DNA of 64,000 nt from the NCBI RefSeq assembly GCF_015832195.1, contig NC_052017.1, positions 104,066,429-104,130,428 of the forward strand, in the 5' to 3' direction. Below the pieces are notes generated by a model. The model saw only the letters and a list, made by a program, of their open reading frames with translations, made no database searches and had not been told where the DNA came from. This stretch comes from Motacilla alba alba. Taxonomy: Eukaryota; Chordata; Aves; Passeriformes; Motacillidae. Made by a program: the position numbers and the translations under genes. Shown here piece after piece: positions 38,481-59,000 of the stretch (its first letter is position 1; each line of letters begins with the position of its first letter).

Positions 38481-40135
38481 ACTGGTCATGGTGAGGTCTG
38501 TCAGTGCTCTGTCTGGCCTTAAGAGGAATTTGTCTGGTACATTTGTAGCTATTTTAAAAGGGTGAAACCTGTCCTTTCCCCCAAGGAAACGAATTGCAAG
38601 CATTTGTAGTAAGTCACTGCCATCAGCTATATTTAAATACTTTTTGCATGAAATATTTTTAATGAGTCCAAAGACCAGAACTAACTAGCCAGATATATCA
38701 TAAATAGCAAGGTGTCAGCAGGCAGGCCGATACCTTTCAGAATACCAGTCTCCAGATTAAAGTAAATAGGTTTTTATTGCACCCATCTTTTTGCCAAGTA
38801 TTGACACCAAATCTACAGAGCCAAGCAATGTGAATTAACAAATTCTTGGTTCTCTGCAGCAACTGGAAACAACAGTGATGACATTAGCATAATTTCTCTG
38901 CTGCCAGTTTCTCATGCCAAGCCCTGCTATAAAAAATTTTAATTTTACTTCTCACTCTCAGCTGTTGTCTACCAGTTGATAGGACACTTTATTTGCAGAG
39001 GGGGGATGTTTTATAATGACTATCTAGTAGGATGGGTTTGAATTACCCTTTAGTACAGCCTTGCTTTACAAATTAAAGGCCAGTCCTGAATTTTGGCTTT
39101 ACTGGATGTTTTATATAACCTTTCTCTTCTTTTCACCATAGCATCTGAGAACCACATAAGCATTTAATGCATTTATTCACAGAAGTCCCAAGTGAATAAG
39201 GGAAATACAATTATCTGTACTAGAAACACGGGAAATTACCAAGAGGCCTGAAATGACAGAACAACTTAGTCCAGCTCCAGACAGGAAATCTGCAGCACAG
39301 CTACAAATTGAATCCTGACTCTTATCCAAGTGTATCTCAGCTACAAGGCCATCTCTCATCTGGCTGGACTGGTCTCCAGGAGGAAGAATGATTTCCTACA
39401 GCAGAATCACTGCTATTTTCACTTTAGCTGCCTCAAAATGGGAATAGCTGCTCATTCACATCGGCGAGCACATCCCAAAGCTGTGCAGTCCCAGGCATGC
39501 TGAATCCTGTCCCCAGAGTGCCCCCAGTTCCTGGCTGTGCACACAGTTAGGCCACCAGAGGGGTGTAAGTTGGCTCCCAAAGGAGTCTACATGGTAAAAA
39601 GATTTTGAGGGAGTGTGTGAAGCAATTATCTGGGACAGCTTCCCAATTAGTTTGTGTGAGCATTACATAATATCTGAGACAATATATTTGCCTCACTACA
39701 AGCTCAGTGTGCCTTTGTGCACGTTAAGCCCATGTCTGTGGCCTGGAATGGAGCAGCCATTTTCACTTGGTATTTTCACTTCACTTTCACTTACAGGATT
39801 CAACATCCAGTAAATTGGCAGTAATTTCCAAACTCAGTCCAGTACAACTATGCCCTTTGGCACACACTGAGTTTTACTCAGTGTACCTCAGTTCATTGTG
39901 TCAGGTGTAGTGTTCTTGACATTACAAGTATAAGCTGATTTTTAATACTGGCAACATCCTTGAAGTTCATTAGAATTCTCATGTGATCTCTCATTTAAAT
40001 TTTAATTATTTGGATTGACAGAGACACACACAGGAGGGACACTGTACAAATGCTTTAGTATGAGTCGCCAGCAGCTCTTATAATATTTTTATTTGAGAGT
40101 CTCCAGGTCTTAACTTTCCATTTTCTCCCTTCCAT

Positions 40136-40261
40136 CGCCACAACAGAGTGATATTTAAACATCTTCTACAAGCCAGGGTCTTGAGTTGTCTCCAAATTGA
40201 CAGCTGCAGGCTGGGAAGTGTGAATGAAAGCTTGTCTGTGCTGCTGATGGCCAAAAAGTTC
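40136..40261 (+). pseudogene. ENOSF1: ENOSF1 exon remnant F (IDSCRLGSVNE block)
   Basis: 42 open codons, the same length as the family exon: RHNRVIFKHLLQ, LQIDSCRLGSVNE and LSVLLMAKKF. It is the best-conserved block. The acceptor dinucleotide immediately before it reads AT, not AG, the first Cys codon has become Arg, and no GT follows the last codon. A cryptic AG ten bases inside the block would lead straight to a TAA. Confidence 0.9.
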
Positions 40262-43200
40262 CAGAGAAAGGCTCTGCAAAATGCAGCAGCAATGAGAAAA
40301 TTTTTCTCTCCCCATCCTTCAAGGCAGTCTGATTAGTTTCTTCAGCTGTCATGACTGTGATTTCTGAGCATAAGCTTGCATGCACTGCTGTAATTTTTGT
40401 TTCATGTTATGCACCGAAAGGCTTTGCGTGTCCCTGTGTGGCAGTCATCTCTAGTTTGGATTTGGGGGCCTCTATCAGTTAGTCCAGCACTTGATCATGT
40501 TTGATCATATCAAAGTATCTGAAAGGCTTGAAAACATTTTAGTTATATAAAAAAATCCCAATAACAACTAACTGTGGTGATCAATCTTTTTTTTCCCTTT
40601 AAAAAACATGTTGCTACTTGGTGGCCACAGCATGTATCGGTGTTGTTTCCCCACAAGCTCCCCTTCCTGTGGGTTGCAAAGGGAAGTTAGAAGGGTGGGT
40701 TGAATTTCAAGCAGGTGGATGTGAACTGTTTGTGGTTTTAATAAAGTCACTTGAAACCTGGGCTGCATTCCACATTCAGACACTTCACAGGTGCCAGTCA
40801 CTATGGTGACAAACTCACCAAGTCAGGCTCATTAGAAGACTTGATTTTGATGGCTGATCAGATGGATGTGTCAAAAATTCTGCAGTTCTTTCTTTTCTGA
40901 CCCTTCATCTACCGTAATCAGATAACTAATATCCTTTGTGGTACTGCAGTAAGGCAAATTTTGCAACATACCATAACATGTCAGAAACAGTATGGGTCAC
41001 AAAATTCGTCTAACAAGGTGGAATGTAGTAGATATTTGATCAAAGTGGTAAGAAATTTCATTGCTATCTCTGAATTGTTGAATGGCCTTTGGAAAGCGGA
41101 GAAATGATACAAGGATACATCTCTTGAAAGTATCAAGCTATGTCCCATGTTTTATCTAAAATACTGCTCTGAATACAGCCTGCAGTCATAGTAGTCATCT
41201 TTGCAGAATGAGCAGTGTTCATATTCTGCAAATCAAAATTCCTTAAATACCTCCTGTTCAGCTCTATATATTAAAGTTCTTCGAATATTCATATTTTTTC
41301 ATGAAAGCTCCTAGAATTCTCATATCTACAAATTTTAAAATGTATTTTTATTTTTACTCACAATAAAGTCTGTTGTTGGAGTGGTTTTTACATCTTTCTG
41401 ATCTTTTGAGCACCATAAACCTTCTTGATCTTCAAGGTACAAGCTTCACTCCAGCTGCTATTGGTAGTAAATTGTGCTGATAAAGGGAAACAGTGAAGTT
41501 GTAATTAATACCTATACTAAAAACTAGGAACTCTTCCAGAGCTGTAGAGACTACTCTGCTTATGTATGCGATGTATGTCCATACACCTAACTCCTCTGCA
41601 ATTTATGAAGAGAAGTAAATGATTCCCATCTGAATTCTTCTCTTGGCTAGGTATTCCTGTCCTGGATAACCACTGAGACTGCTAATTCCCACTAGTAAAG
41701 CCCTGAGGCCAGCTTTATTTCACATCCTCTCTGGCTACACTTACTAAAATGTCCTGCAGAATCCACCTTATCTGCAGTGTTACATAAAGTGGATTCCAGC
41801 AAAAGGAACTTTACTTGCTAAGTGTAGGCAGAACTGTTAAGTGAATGTGCAGCTTAATCTGTTTCCTTGTACTTTAGAGGGCTGTAGGAACACTCAAGAA
41901 CCTTTAATTTATAAAAGTATGCACATGGTAAGGAGCGGCTGACAACCTACAGCTGGGACATACCATTAATGAAAAGATAACACCTGGACCATCAGAACTA
42001 GAATAGACTAGTCTGACTTCAGAATATCAGACCAGTAGAGCTGAGATGAAGTTTATTAGGAGGAGCATGTGACAAAGCTCTCAGGTGTGGCAACAAGAAC
42101 GCTGCTACTACCTGTGAGTTCAGTAACTTGAGAGAAGACCCAAATGTGTGTGTTCTACTGCAGGTTGGGTACTGAGCATCCATGTAATGCAGCCTCAGAA
42201 AAGGATAAAGTTTGACCATTCCATGTTTCTCACAGGATCTAAGCTGAAAGAGCTCAGTCTGATCACCTCTTTTATAAACAATTCACTACAGTGTATATTA
42301 AGAACCTTTCTAATAAGCAGTGGTCTCTTTACTTACTTTTGGTGTGCTTACAACAGGCAGAGATTTTTTTTTTTTTTTTGTGCAATCCTCTTGGGCTAAA
42401 TGTCAGGAAAGGAGAATAACTTTTCATGTTTCAAAAAAATTAGTCTCAATATCAGTGATCAGAATAAGGAAAACCAGCATAATGACATATGCAAATAATT
42501 TTTATACAAAGTATGATTTTCAAAGTTATGATCAGTTTGGTTTAAGAAAGATTCAATGGTCCTCTTATGCAGGACCCTGAATGAAGGCACACTGATTATT
42601 AAATTCTTACAGTTATCTGAAATTGTACACTTTTCCAATATTTACCAGTTTGTTGACTTTAAAATTTAACTCAAAAAATTACTATGCATTTTTCTACATG
42701 TTCAAATATGTATTGCCTATCCTATGAATATTAACCACATATCTATCCACAATTAAATTGCTGAAGAGGAATTTAATGTGTTACTGCAGAAGGTACAAGG
42801 ATAAGGAGACTTGAAAGCTGAATTCTGCTAGAATTCAATTAATGAACTCCATTCTTAAAAATACTATGATCTCTAGGTTTTACTGCTCCCGGCTGCAAAA
42901 TTAGTCCATGTGTTTGTGGGGTCTGGTTTTAAACGATGACAGACAGCTGATTAGTAAAATTATCTGGTAACCTCTGTTTAACTGCAACTCTCTTTGATTT
43001 ATATCAAATCAGTAATCTATGTAGGGTTGAGGAATAAAAAAAAAAATAAATTGCTGCTACAGAGACATCATGCAGAGATTGCAGTTCCAGCAAGGTTCCA
43101 TTAAAATCTTTTGCCTTCCTGATGGTTCATCTGTGAAGACTATGGGAAGTTTGTTTTTCCTTGCCAGATGTTACCCTTCAAGACATTTTGCTTTCCAACC

Positions 43201-43279
43201 CTTTTCTACTGCTTACTATAAAAAACCACCCCAGAATTAAATATGCATCATGCCTTCCAGAAGATTTTTTAAAAAAAGC
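40262..43279. other. Non-coding interval between ENOSF1 remnant and TYMS 3' end
   Basis: About 3 kb of AT-rich sequence where the last ENOSF1 exons would be expected. I looked on the + strand for the PHAGG, EYVDHL and PPKDPGYS regions and found nothing I can support. No other gene or clear repeat was seen. Confidence 0.55.
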
Positions 43280-43285
43280 TTTATT
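43280..43285 (-). terminator. TYMS: Likely TYMS poly(A) signal AATAAA
   Basis: AATAAA on the - strand about 400 nt after the TYMS stop codon. No other hexamer of this form lies closer on the - strand as far as I can see, so a 3' UTR of about 0.4 kb is inferred. Confidence 0.55.
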
Positions 43286-43687
43286 AAACACACACTCTTT
43301 AGAATGCATTTAACAATTTCTCCCACCCTGAAGGAATCCTCTATCACACATACAAGTTCTTATTTTCAGTACCAAATCAAGCATGCAAGCCCGTGCTACT
43401 CACACTCAGTAACTGAATGGTAACAGAAATGGCCACTGGCAACTGAAACAATGTGTAGAAAAGCAGCTGTCTAACAACTTAAAACTGGGTAAACATCTGC
43501 ACGGCATATCAGGAATAATCACCTGTCCTGTACAACTACAGGGTAGCAGCACTGAAGGCAAATCTGGTCTGTGACTATTTAACAATAAAGCAAATACATT
43601 TTGAAGTATATAAAAGCCCCACCACTTTAGAGAAACTAAGTAGCTTAGGTACATTTCCACTTTAATATTTAATACTGGTTTATAGCA

Positions 43688-51724
<8,037 letters not shown>

Positions 51725-51760
51725 GGCGGGCGAGCGGCTCCGGCTGCGCGGCTCTCCCGA

Positions 51761-51808
51761 GCCCGCCAAAGCCCGCAGTTCCCGCCAAAGCTCGCAGTTC
51801 CCGCCAAA
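51761..51808 (-). promoter_or_regulatory. TYMS: TYMS 19-bp tandem repeat with consensus E2F sites
   Basis: Two full copies of a 19-bp unit (gcccgcagttcccgccaaa and gctcgcagttcccgccaaa) preceded by a partial copy ending gcccgccaaa. On the TYMS strand each full unit contains TTTGGCGGGAA (51779-51789 and 51798-51808), a perfect E2F-type element. They lie about 55-85 bp upstream of the ATG. E2F control of thymidylate synthase at G1/S is established in mammals. Confidence 0.75.
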
Positions 51809-51822
51809 CGGCGCCGAGGGGC

Positions 51823-51833
51823 GGGCGGGGCGG
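51823..51833 (-). promoter_or_regulatory. TYMS: GC box (Sp1-type) upstream of TYMS
   Basis: The sequence gggcggggcgg just upstream of the E2F repeats is a consensus Sp1-type GC box. Together with the lack of an obvious TATA box and the CpG-rich surroundings it fits a housekeeping, S-phase promoter. Confidence 0.6.
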
Positions 51834-51960
51834 AGCGGCACCACCTCCACCACCTCCCTCTCCCGTCCCCTTCCCTATCCCCCCCCCCTTCCTCCTTCAG
51901 TACCCGCCGCCTCCTGTGGTCCTGCGCGGCGCTGCTCCCCCTGAGGGAGGGCTGATCCGA

Positions 51961-51999
51961 GCCAATGCCCCGAGCCAATGCCCCGAGCCAATGCCCCGA
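51961..51999 (-). promoter_or_regulatory. TYMS: Triplicated 13-bp CCAAT element upstream of TYMS
   Basis: Three perfect tandem copies of gccaatgccccga. Each carries CCAAT, which reads as the inverted ATTGG on the TYMS strand, the orientation often used by NF-Y in cell-cycle promoters. The array lies about 235-275 bp upstream of the TYMS start codon. A fourth degenerate copy (accata) follows. Confidence 0.65.
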
Positions 52000-52016
52000 A
52001 CCATACCGGCTCGTTT

Positions 52017-52250
52017 AGGCTGGATCTTAGGAAGAGTTTCTTCATAGAAAGGTTCGTCACATATCAGAATAGGCTGCCCAGGGAGCTGGTGGAGCCACCG
52101 TCCCCGGAGGTGTTTGAGGAAAGGCGTGGTGCCATGTAGTGCCATGTTCTAGTAGACTTGGTGGTGTTCCGTCCAAGGTTGCGCCCATTGAGCTCAGAGG
52201 AGCTCAAGTCTTTTCATACTTGATTGACTGAGTGATTCTGTGACTTCGTT
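52017..52250 (+). mobile_element. CR1 LINE 3' end next to the TYMS promoter
   Basis: Typical CR1 terminal sequence: ggctggatcttaggaagag, tttcttcatagaaaggttcg, taggctgcccagggagctgg, ccccggaggtgtttgagga, ending with gagtgattctgtgact, the degraded CR1 3' octamer repeat zone. It is oriented away from TYMS and starts about 20 bp beyond the CCAAT array. Confidence 0.9.
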
Positions 52251-55200
52251 CTGCTCTAGTGGCATCATAAGCGCTCTGCAGGCTCATCCCATGCTGGAAC
52301 ATGCTGTTGACATTTGTCATCTTTCTCCCTCTCTCTGTAGCCTCAGGCATCCCATTTCAGAGCTGAACAAGACCAAAGCCTTCAGCTGGGCCTGGCAGGC
52401 TGTATGCCTCTGGTGCTAGATCCCCCCAGCCAGGATATCCCAAATGGCCAAAGCCCCAGTGCCAGCCTCCCTTGTCTCCCCTGCTGCGGTGGCCCTGCAG
52501 TGCCATGCCCCATGCACAGCTCACCTTGCACGTCCAGCAGTGTCAAACTGACCTGAGCTTCCAAAGCCAGGTTCCTTTCATGCCATGCCACGTCATGTCA
52601 TCAGCTTCCTGCTTCATATTTTATTGGCACATTTGCTGCTCACTAAGGGTAGTACTCATCACTTGGGTTTATTGGGTCTCATCGTGTTCATCTCAGCTTC
52701 TTCCATGTCCCTGTGTCATTTTGCATCCCGACCTGTGTTTGATTGCAACTGTTCCCAACATGGTGTTCTCTGAACATTTTCAGGGTATTAATCTCTGCTA
52801 GTCAGAAGAAACTGATTCTTCTCTGAATATTTCTTCGTTAGTATCTCTTGGAAGTCAAGAATTTCGTAAGAGTCACTTATCTCTGAGATAAACCCCAGCT
52901 TTCTGACAAGTGATGTGTTTACAGGAGTTATGACGGATAATCTCTCATGATTAGGGGCCTGAAATGCAGGTATGTATGATGGAAGCTAAGGAGCACAGAG
53001 GACTGTGGATTAGAAAATGCTACTACCTTTCTTTGCAGCAGGCAGAAAATAGTCTTTTCCACTAATTAAAAGAATGGAATAGCTTTTTTTCTTGTATAGA
53101 TTTGTACACTTAACATGTAGGTATAGAAGTAAAGGAAAACATAAAGTGTAAATAGAGTGTGGGTATTTTTCTCTGCTTATATCTGATAAAGATGTTTTTG
53201 TACACTTTGAAATTAGCATGCTTCATTTAGCAGAGCTACAGATGGAAATGGTGCAAATACCTGTGTGCAAAAAAATGCTTAGAAAAGCTTTGCATGGCAA
53301 ATGATACCAAATCACCTAGAGCTCTGCTTCTAGCTGAGAGATATATCAGTTCTTAACCTTTATTATAATTTACAAATACCACTGAAAGCTGATGTGTATA
53401 ATTTAGGAAGAAACAAGCTTCTTTACTGATAAAGGCTTTTAATTAATTAAGAAGTAAACTCCAGAGGCAGGCTACTGTTTGTAAGAAATGCCAAAGGCAG
53501 AAGACTTACTCATTAATGCATATTCAGATAAGTCATTTAATGTACACAATAAGCATCAAAAGCAACTGGAAGAAAAATGGAATATTTTCATTGCAAAATA
53601 ATATGCTACATGCAGATGGAAATCTGGTTGATTCAGACTTAACTGAATGTGAAACATCTGTAGGGATCAGTCTTGAAAAGGCTTGAGAATATGCTTGAAT
53701 GTAAGTATGCAAATAGAAATTACTTTTATGCTTACAGTTGATTATGTCCTTAAATCTTTGCATAACCAGAGCCATAGCTTGTTATCAAAGATTACCTTAC
53801 TGACAACATAAATAACATTTTATTTAAATAAACTAATATTGAAATGGGTTTGGGTTTGAGTTTAAAGATTTCTACAGTTTTTGGCTGATAGCTTATTTGT
53901 CACAGTATTTACTAAGCAACATTTTATTTATATGCATCTATTTTAACCATAGAAATTTAACAGTTAGCTATGTTGAGCATAGGGGTAGTTCAACTAAGGA
54001 GCATATACTTTATTTCAGGAAGAAAGAATTCACACTTCTTCTTTCCTAGGAGGGGGAAAAAAAAAGAAAAAGAAAGATTATATATTTTGGTTTTGAATGG
54101 AGAAAAATATGTTAGAAAAGTAAGTATATGTGGAATGTACCAGTGTCCTGCTATAGAAACATGCATAACATAAAAACCAGACAAGAACATTTCTTTTTCT
54201 CTCCCTTTCTATTCTTATAGATCTGTCCAGTTTTCTTGTAGAGCTTTAACTCTTTTTTAACCATTACATTTTCATGTACTCTAAGCCTTGTGCAAACTGA
54301 ATGGTGGTGTGATTTTGAAATCAACACTGCTTACTTTTCCCAGGTATTAAATGGCTACACAAGATATGGCCACAGGAAAATCAGACTAAGATTCAGGCTA
54401 AAAATCATCATCAAACTACAGAAATAATTATTGCCATCATTAAAACCTGAAGATTAGTATTCCATAATCTGAAATAGTATTTATCATTTATATTTATAAC
54501 TGCATATAAATTACGGAGAATTTTGAAGAAAAATTGTAGAGAATGTATTGGAGCATTTTATTTCATATGTTTATAAATATCAACAAGTAATTTCCCCAAG
54601 ATTTACCTAAGCAAAGTACATGGTTCATTCTGTCTAAATTCTGCAGCCCACCTCAGCCTCTCTGGTGGGAGTGATTTCTTTCATTGGCTCAAAAGTGTGC
54701 CTCTGACCTCAAAAGAATAAGCAGATTTAATACAAAATGCTGAAATCTTCTTCATCTACTTTGCTAACATTGAATGCTCTTTCTCTGCCTCCTGAGGCTT
54801 CTCTTTTTGTGCAGGTCCTGTTTCAAATACTCAGTTGAGGAAATCAGCTATGACCTAAAGAGAAACTATGTCCAAATCTGGTCCTTCTCAGAAGATTTGG
54901 GGACACTGCAGTGATTTGCCTGAATGTTTCATGTGTCTTGTGGCTCTATTACCCTGGCAGAGACAACTCTGAGAGTCAGAGGCCACTAAAGCTGTGCATC
55001 TCAGAGTCCCCTTGGAAGGGAAACACAGGGCAGGGTGGTTTACAAGTTTCACAGTAGTGTGATGCCACCTAAAATCATTCCATCTTTCCTGGAAATTCCC
55101 TGTGGGATTAGAGAATATGAAGCGTTTGTCCTCCCTGCCTCTCTGCCTGGTTCTTCCTTCCTCTTCTTGAAATGTTTTTAACAAGGAGAGAGCCTTCTTG

Positions 55201-55769
55201 TGTGTCCTTTTTACAGAAATGGTTGAAGCCTATGAGCAGGATCTTTCTGTGCATGATCCTACAAGTTGAACTGCAGCCTCTATTAATGAACACTCTTAAT
55301 CTGAGCAGTGTGCTGCTAATGCAGAAATGTTATGGCAAGACAGCTCTTCCAAGTCCTGGTGGTGATTCTCACTTTGCCCTCCTTTATCATCAAAAATAAT
55401 ATGAGCATGCTCGCAAACACTACTGAAAATTAAAAAAAACCAAAAACATAATGAATAGTGGTAATTCCAGTCCATTCATGATGAATGAACACAAGTGTTT
55501 TTTCATGCCAAGACACTGGACTGTGGTTGTGAGGCAATTCTTTTGTGAAGAAATATTTATTATCACATTACCTCATCCCAGCTGTTACTTAAAGATTGAG
55601 GGTTTCAGATATATAAGTCAAATCATTTAATATCATCATGTCTGTGTTTTACAGGCTAGAACACTGAGTGTTTGTTTGTATTTTCCATAATGCTTGTGTT
55701 TTTCTCAATGTGTCCTTTCTGAAAAGGCAGTCTTGTATACACCATGAATGAATCTTGCTCCAACTAAAG
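52251..55769. other. Intergenic region between TYMS promoter and CLUL1 3' end
   Basis: About 3.5 kb without a supported exon, RNA gene or named repeat. CLUL1 and TYMS are in tandem on the - strand, so this segment lies downstream of CLUL1 and upstream of TYMS. Confidence 0.65.
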
Positions 55770-55775
55770 TTTATT
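55770..55775 (-). terminator. CLUL1: Likely CLUL1 poly(A) signal AATAAA
   Basis: AATAAA on the - strand 66 nt after the CLUL1 stop codon, implying a very short 3' UTR. A second hexamer near 55557-55562 is an alternative. Confidence 0.5.
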
Positions 55776-55840
55776 GCAATATAAACACCTCTTATGAAGA
55801 AGTGTGTTCTCTGTGAAAGCAGAAAGAATGAACTTACCAC

Positions 55841-56008
55841 TTAAAAATTCTGCTTATACAATTGGAGTGCTTTCCCAGCTATGTATTCGATGAACTCAGG
55901 ACTCTTGGGATCTAAGTTGGGAGGAACTTTAATGGTGAAAGTAGGTGAAGTCAGAACATTCACATCTACCACAGTTTCATCTTTACTGGAGGGATCCCCA
56001 GGTACCAC
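55841..56008 (-). CDS. CLUL1: CLUL1 last coding exon with stop codon
   Basis: 168 nt from acceptor gatctcttctag to TAA at 55843-55841. It encodes [39 protein letters not shown] and [14 protein letters not shown], matching the clusterin C-terminal beta-rich end. Confidence 0.93.
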   Translation of the reverse strand: MVPGDPSSKDETVVDVNVLTSPTFTIKVPPNLDPKSPEFIEYIAGKALQLYKQNF

Positions 56009-59000
56009 CTAGAAGAGATCAGTACTTTAGACACTACAAACTGCTGTGTGCTTTCAGTTTTGTTTACACCTGCTGTGCCCGCTGTCTTTAATAGGGGAAA
56101 ATTAAAGAGGGGAATATTTTACCCTTGTCTACTTTCTTTAAATTGCTTTCTTCTGAAAAGACAGTGGGCGTCTGAATTTATGTAGGTGGTGGAAAGAGCT
56201 GACATGGCACTGCCAAGACCATATTAAAGAACTCATGTTAATATTTATATCATGAGTTACATCTATAAAGAGCTTCTGTTCTCCTAATGAAAACTTCTGA
56301 GCTGTCCCACTAAGTTCAATACAACATTTGTGTGATCGAATTTATTCACTCCTGTGTGTTTTTCCAAATCAGACCTAGTTCTGGAGCTTTATTTTCCTAG
56401 GACAGATATCTCACACTCAGTTGGGAAAGTGTGCCTGTCTCCTGTTCCTATTTTCTGCTTTTCTTTGCTGGATTGTACCATCATTTTTATAAAGTTTTGG
56501 TAGTAATCGTAGTAATTGACTATATATGAGTGAATATATATGATATATATTGACTATATATGAGTGAATATATATGATATATATTGACTATATATCCACT
56601 ATGAGTGGATTTCTGAGTTAGAAGAGAGAAAAAGATTTGTACCTTGCTCAGGAGAATGGATTGAATTTACCTTGGATGTATCTTTGCGTGTGAGACACAA
56701 TCAATCATTATGTATTTACTGAAATATTGGCCGATGCTGTCAAGCATGTGCAGCTTCCACTGCAAAAATCTGCATAACATTTGCTTTCTTTGAACTTTGG
56801 AATATGTAAGTACAGACACAGATAGCTAGCATCGATCCAATGTGGATGTGTTAGTGACTGGTGCAGTGCAATTTATCTGTGAAGGTAATCTGAGGCCTGT
56901 CAAAGCTGCTAGTGTCAATTTACCCTTATCAGACAGTGATTCAGGTTAGCCTGTCAGCCATCCATCAGACTAAAAGGATTTAGAGGAAAATAGTTTCTAA
57001 TCTCAGGAGTTTCAGCTCATTTAGGGATTACCAAGGACTCACAAATTCAAGATGAGTAGGAAAGTCATGTTGTAAAGCCAAACATTACACATGTATCAAC
57101 ATCCACAGCCCCCAGGAACATAAACATGAGCAAAATGCAGTTTAAAGGCAGCAGTAGCTCCCTTCAGAAGACAACCCTTACCTTAACTACGTTGAAAATG
57201 TTTTCTGGTCCAATGGTCATGTTGGATAACTCAGACACCCACCCAAACCTTTCTTTCATTTTGTTCAGCAAGTAGGAAGTGTCCTCTGTGTGATGCCGAA
57301 CCACCTGGAGAATCTGCTCGTACTGCTCCCCTGAGAGATTAACCAGCTTAAAGGCTTCATCAAACTTTATGTGCAGCTCAGGAACGTTTGGGCAATCTGT
57401 TAGAAAAGACAGTGTTATGTCTTGTTCTTCATCTTTTCTGTCTGAAGAAATGAAAACTGTAAAAAAGCCTAGCGAGGGGGCATGGTTTGGATGAATCTTT
57501 AAATAATGCTGAGAAAAGGAGGATAATTTTTTCTTTCTGATTATGAAAAGGAGAATAATTTTTGCTTTCTGATTATGGTAGATTTAGTTTAGACTCAATG
57601 ACTAAAAGAATGCATTATCCCATATAGCAAGTCATTTAGCAAGTTTATATCATATAATATAAGGTTTATATAATATTTCATGGCAATAGGTTTTCTGTTA
57701 ATGCTAAATAAGATCTGGTACATTTTACATATAGCAACTTCATAGTCTTCTTATAGATTATGGGTTCTTTTATTGGCTCATATTCTGTTATGAATCCTTC
57801 CCAGGTATATAGACTGCAAGGCAGGGGTTGAGGGAGCGAAGTACCTTCCACTGTAAGAGAAGTTTTTAGTCCACATGAGGAACCTGAACATATTTAAGTC
57901 TGTGGGACCTGATGAGTCCAGAGGGAATTGGCTGATGTAGCCACTCTCCATGATATTTGAAAAGTCATGGAAGAGAGGTGAAGTCTCTGGTGACTGGGAA
58001 AATGGAAATATTTCACTGATTTTTTAAAAAAGGGTTGTAAGAAGGACCCTGAGACTACTACTCTGTCAGCCTCACCTATGTGGCTGGAACAGATCCTCAA
58101 GAAGCTCTGCTTAGGCACATGGAATATAGGGAGGTGATTCAGGACAGCCAGCCCTTCACCAAGGGCAAGTCCTGCCTGACCAGTCAGTGGCTTCCTATGA
58201 TGGAGTGATTCCATCACTGGAGAAGGAAAGGGTTGGAAAAGTCATTTATCTGTACTTCCGTAAGGCCATTGACATAGTCCCCCACAACATCCTTTTCCCT
58301 AAACTGGAGAGATAAGGATTTGATGGGTGGAATGTTTGATGGATGAGGAATTGTGTGGATGGTCATATCCGGACGGTAGTTGTCAATGGCTTCATGCCCA
58401 GAGAGACATCATGGACAAGTGATGTCCCTTGGAGTCCATATTGGGACCCGTACTGTTTAATGTCTTAATCAATGACATGGACAGGGGGATCGAGGGGAAG
58501 CCTGCAGTCTTGGCAGGTTCACAGATGACACCAAGCTGAGTGGTGTGGTTGACACACCCAGGGGATGGGATGCCATGCAGAGGGACCTGGACAAGCTCAT
58601 GAAGTGGGCCCAGGTGAACCTCATGAGGTTCAGCAAGGCCAAGTGCAAGGTGTTGCACCTGGGCTGTGGCAACTCCTGCATCAACACAGGCTGGAAGATG
58701 AACAGATTGAGAGCAGCCCTGCCAAGAAGGACTAGGGGGTGCTGGTGGATGAAAAGCTGGACATGAACTGGCCATGTGTGCTCACAGCTCAGAAAGCCAA
58801 ACACATCCTGGGCTGCATCAAAAGAATCATGGCCAGCAGGTTGAGAGAGGTGATTTTGCCCTCCTACTCTTCTCTTCTAATACCGCTGAAGTAATTCATC
58901 CAGGTCTGGATTCCTGTATTGGTTTGACACAGCCTGGTTTTAGGTAGCAGGGGGGCCACAAGGATGGTGAGAAGCTGCTGGAAGCAGCTCCATCCCACCA

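Larger units (their letters stand above)
28701..40261 (+). pseudogene. ENOSF1: ENOSF1 (enolase superfamily member 1, rTS) unitary pseudogene
   Basis: Six exon-like blocks in the right order and orientation match ENOSF1, a mitochondrial L-fuconate dehydratase-like member of the enolase superfamily known in mammals as the antisense neighbour of TYMS. Blocks: A 28701-28781, B 31851-31889, C 32348 to about 32540, D 35145-35291, E 35900-35941, F 40136-40261. Location between YES1 and TYMS on the strand opposite TYMS is where the gene sits in human. Lesions: a TAA formed across the B/C junction, a 29-bp tandem duplication and further stops in C, a metal-ligand Asp changed to Asn and a lost donor in D, a lost acceptor before F. 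The N-terminal exons, the A-B linking exon and the C-terminal exons (with the catalytic His region) were not found. No intact ENOSF1 could be made from this locus as read. A functional copy elsewhere, or assembly error, is not excluded. Confidence 0.88.

Noticed and set aside
41640..41680. Candidate ENOSF1 exon beginning near tattcctgtcc
   Set aside because: About ten bases resemble the IPVC codons after a tag, but the following HAGG region is absent. Probably chance.
58392..58804. Open frames on the - strand over 110 codons
   Set aside because: They are the reverse strand of CR1 ORF2 and have no independent coding evidence.
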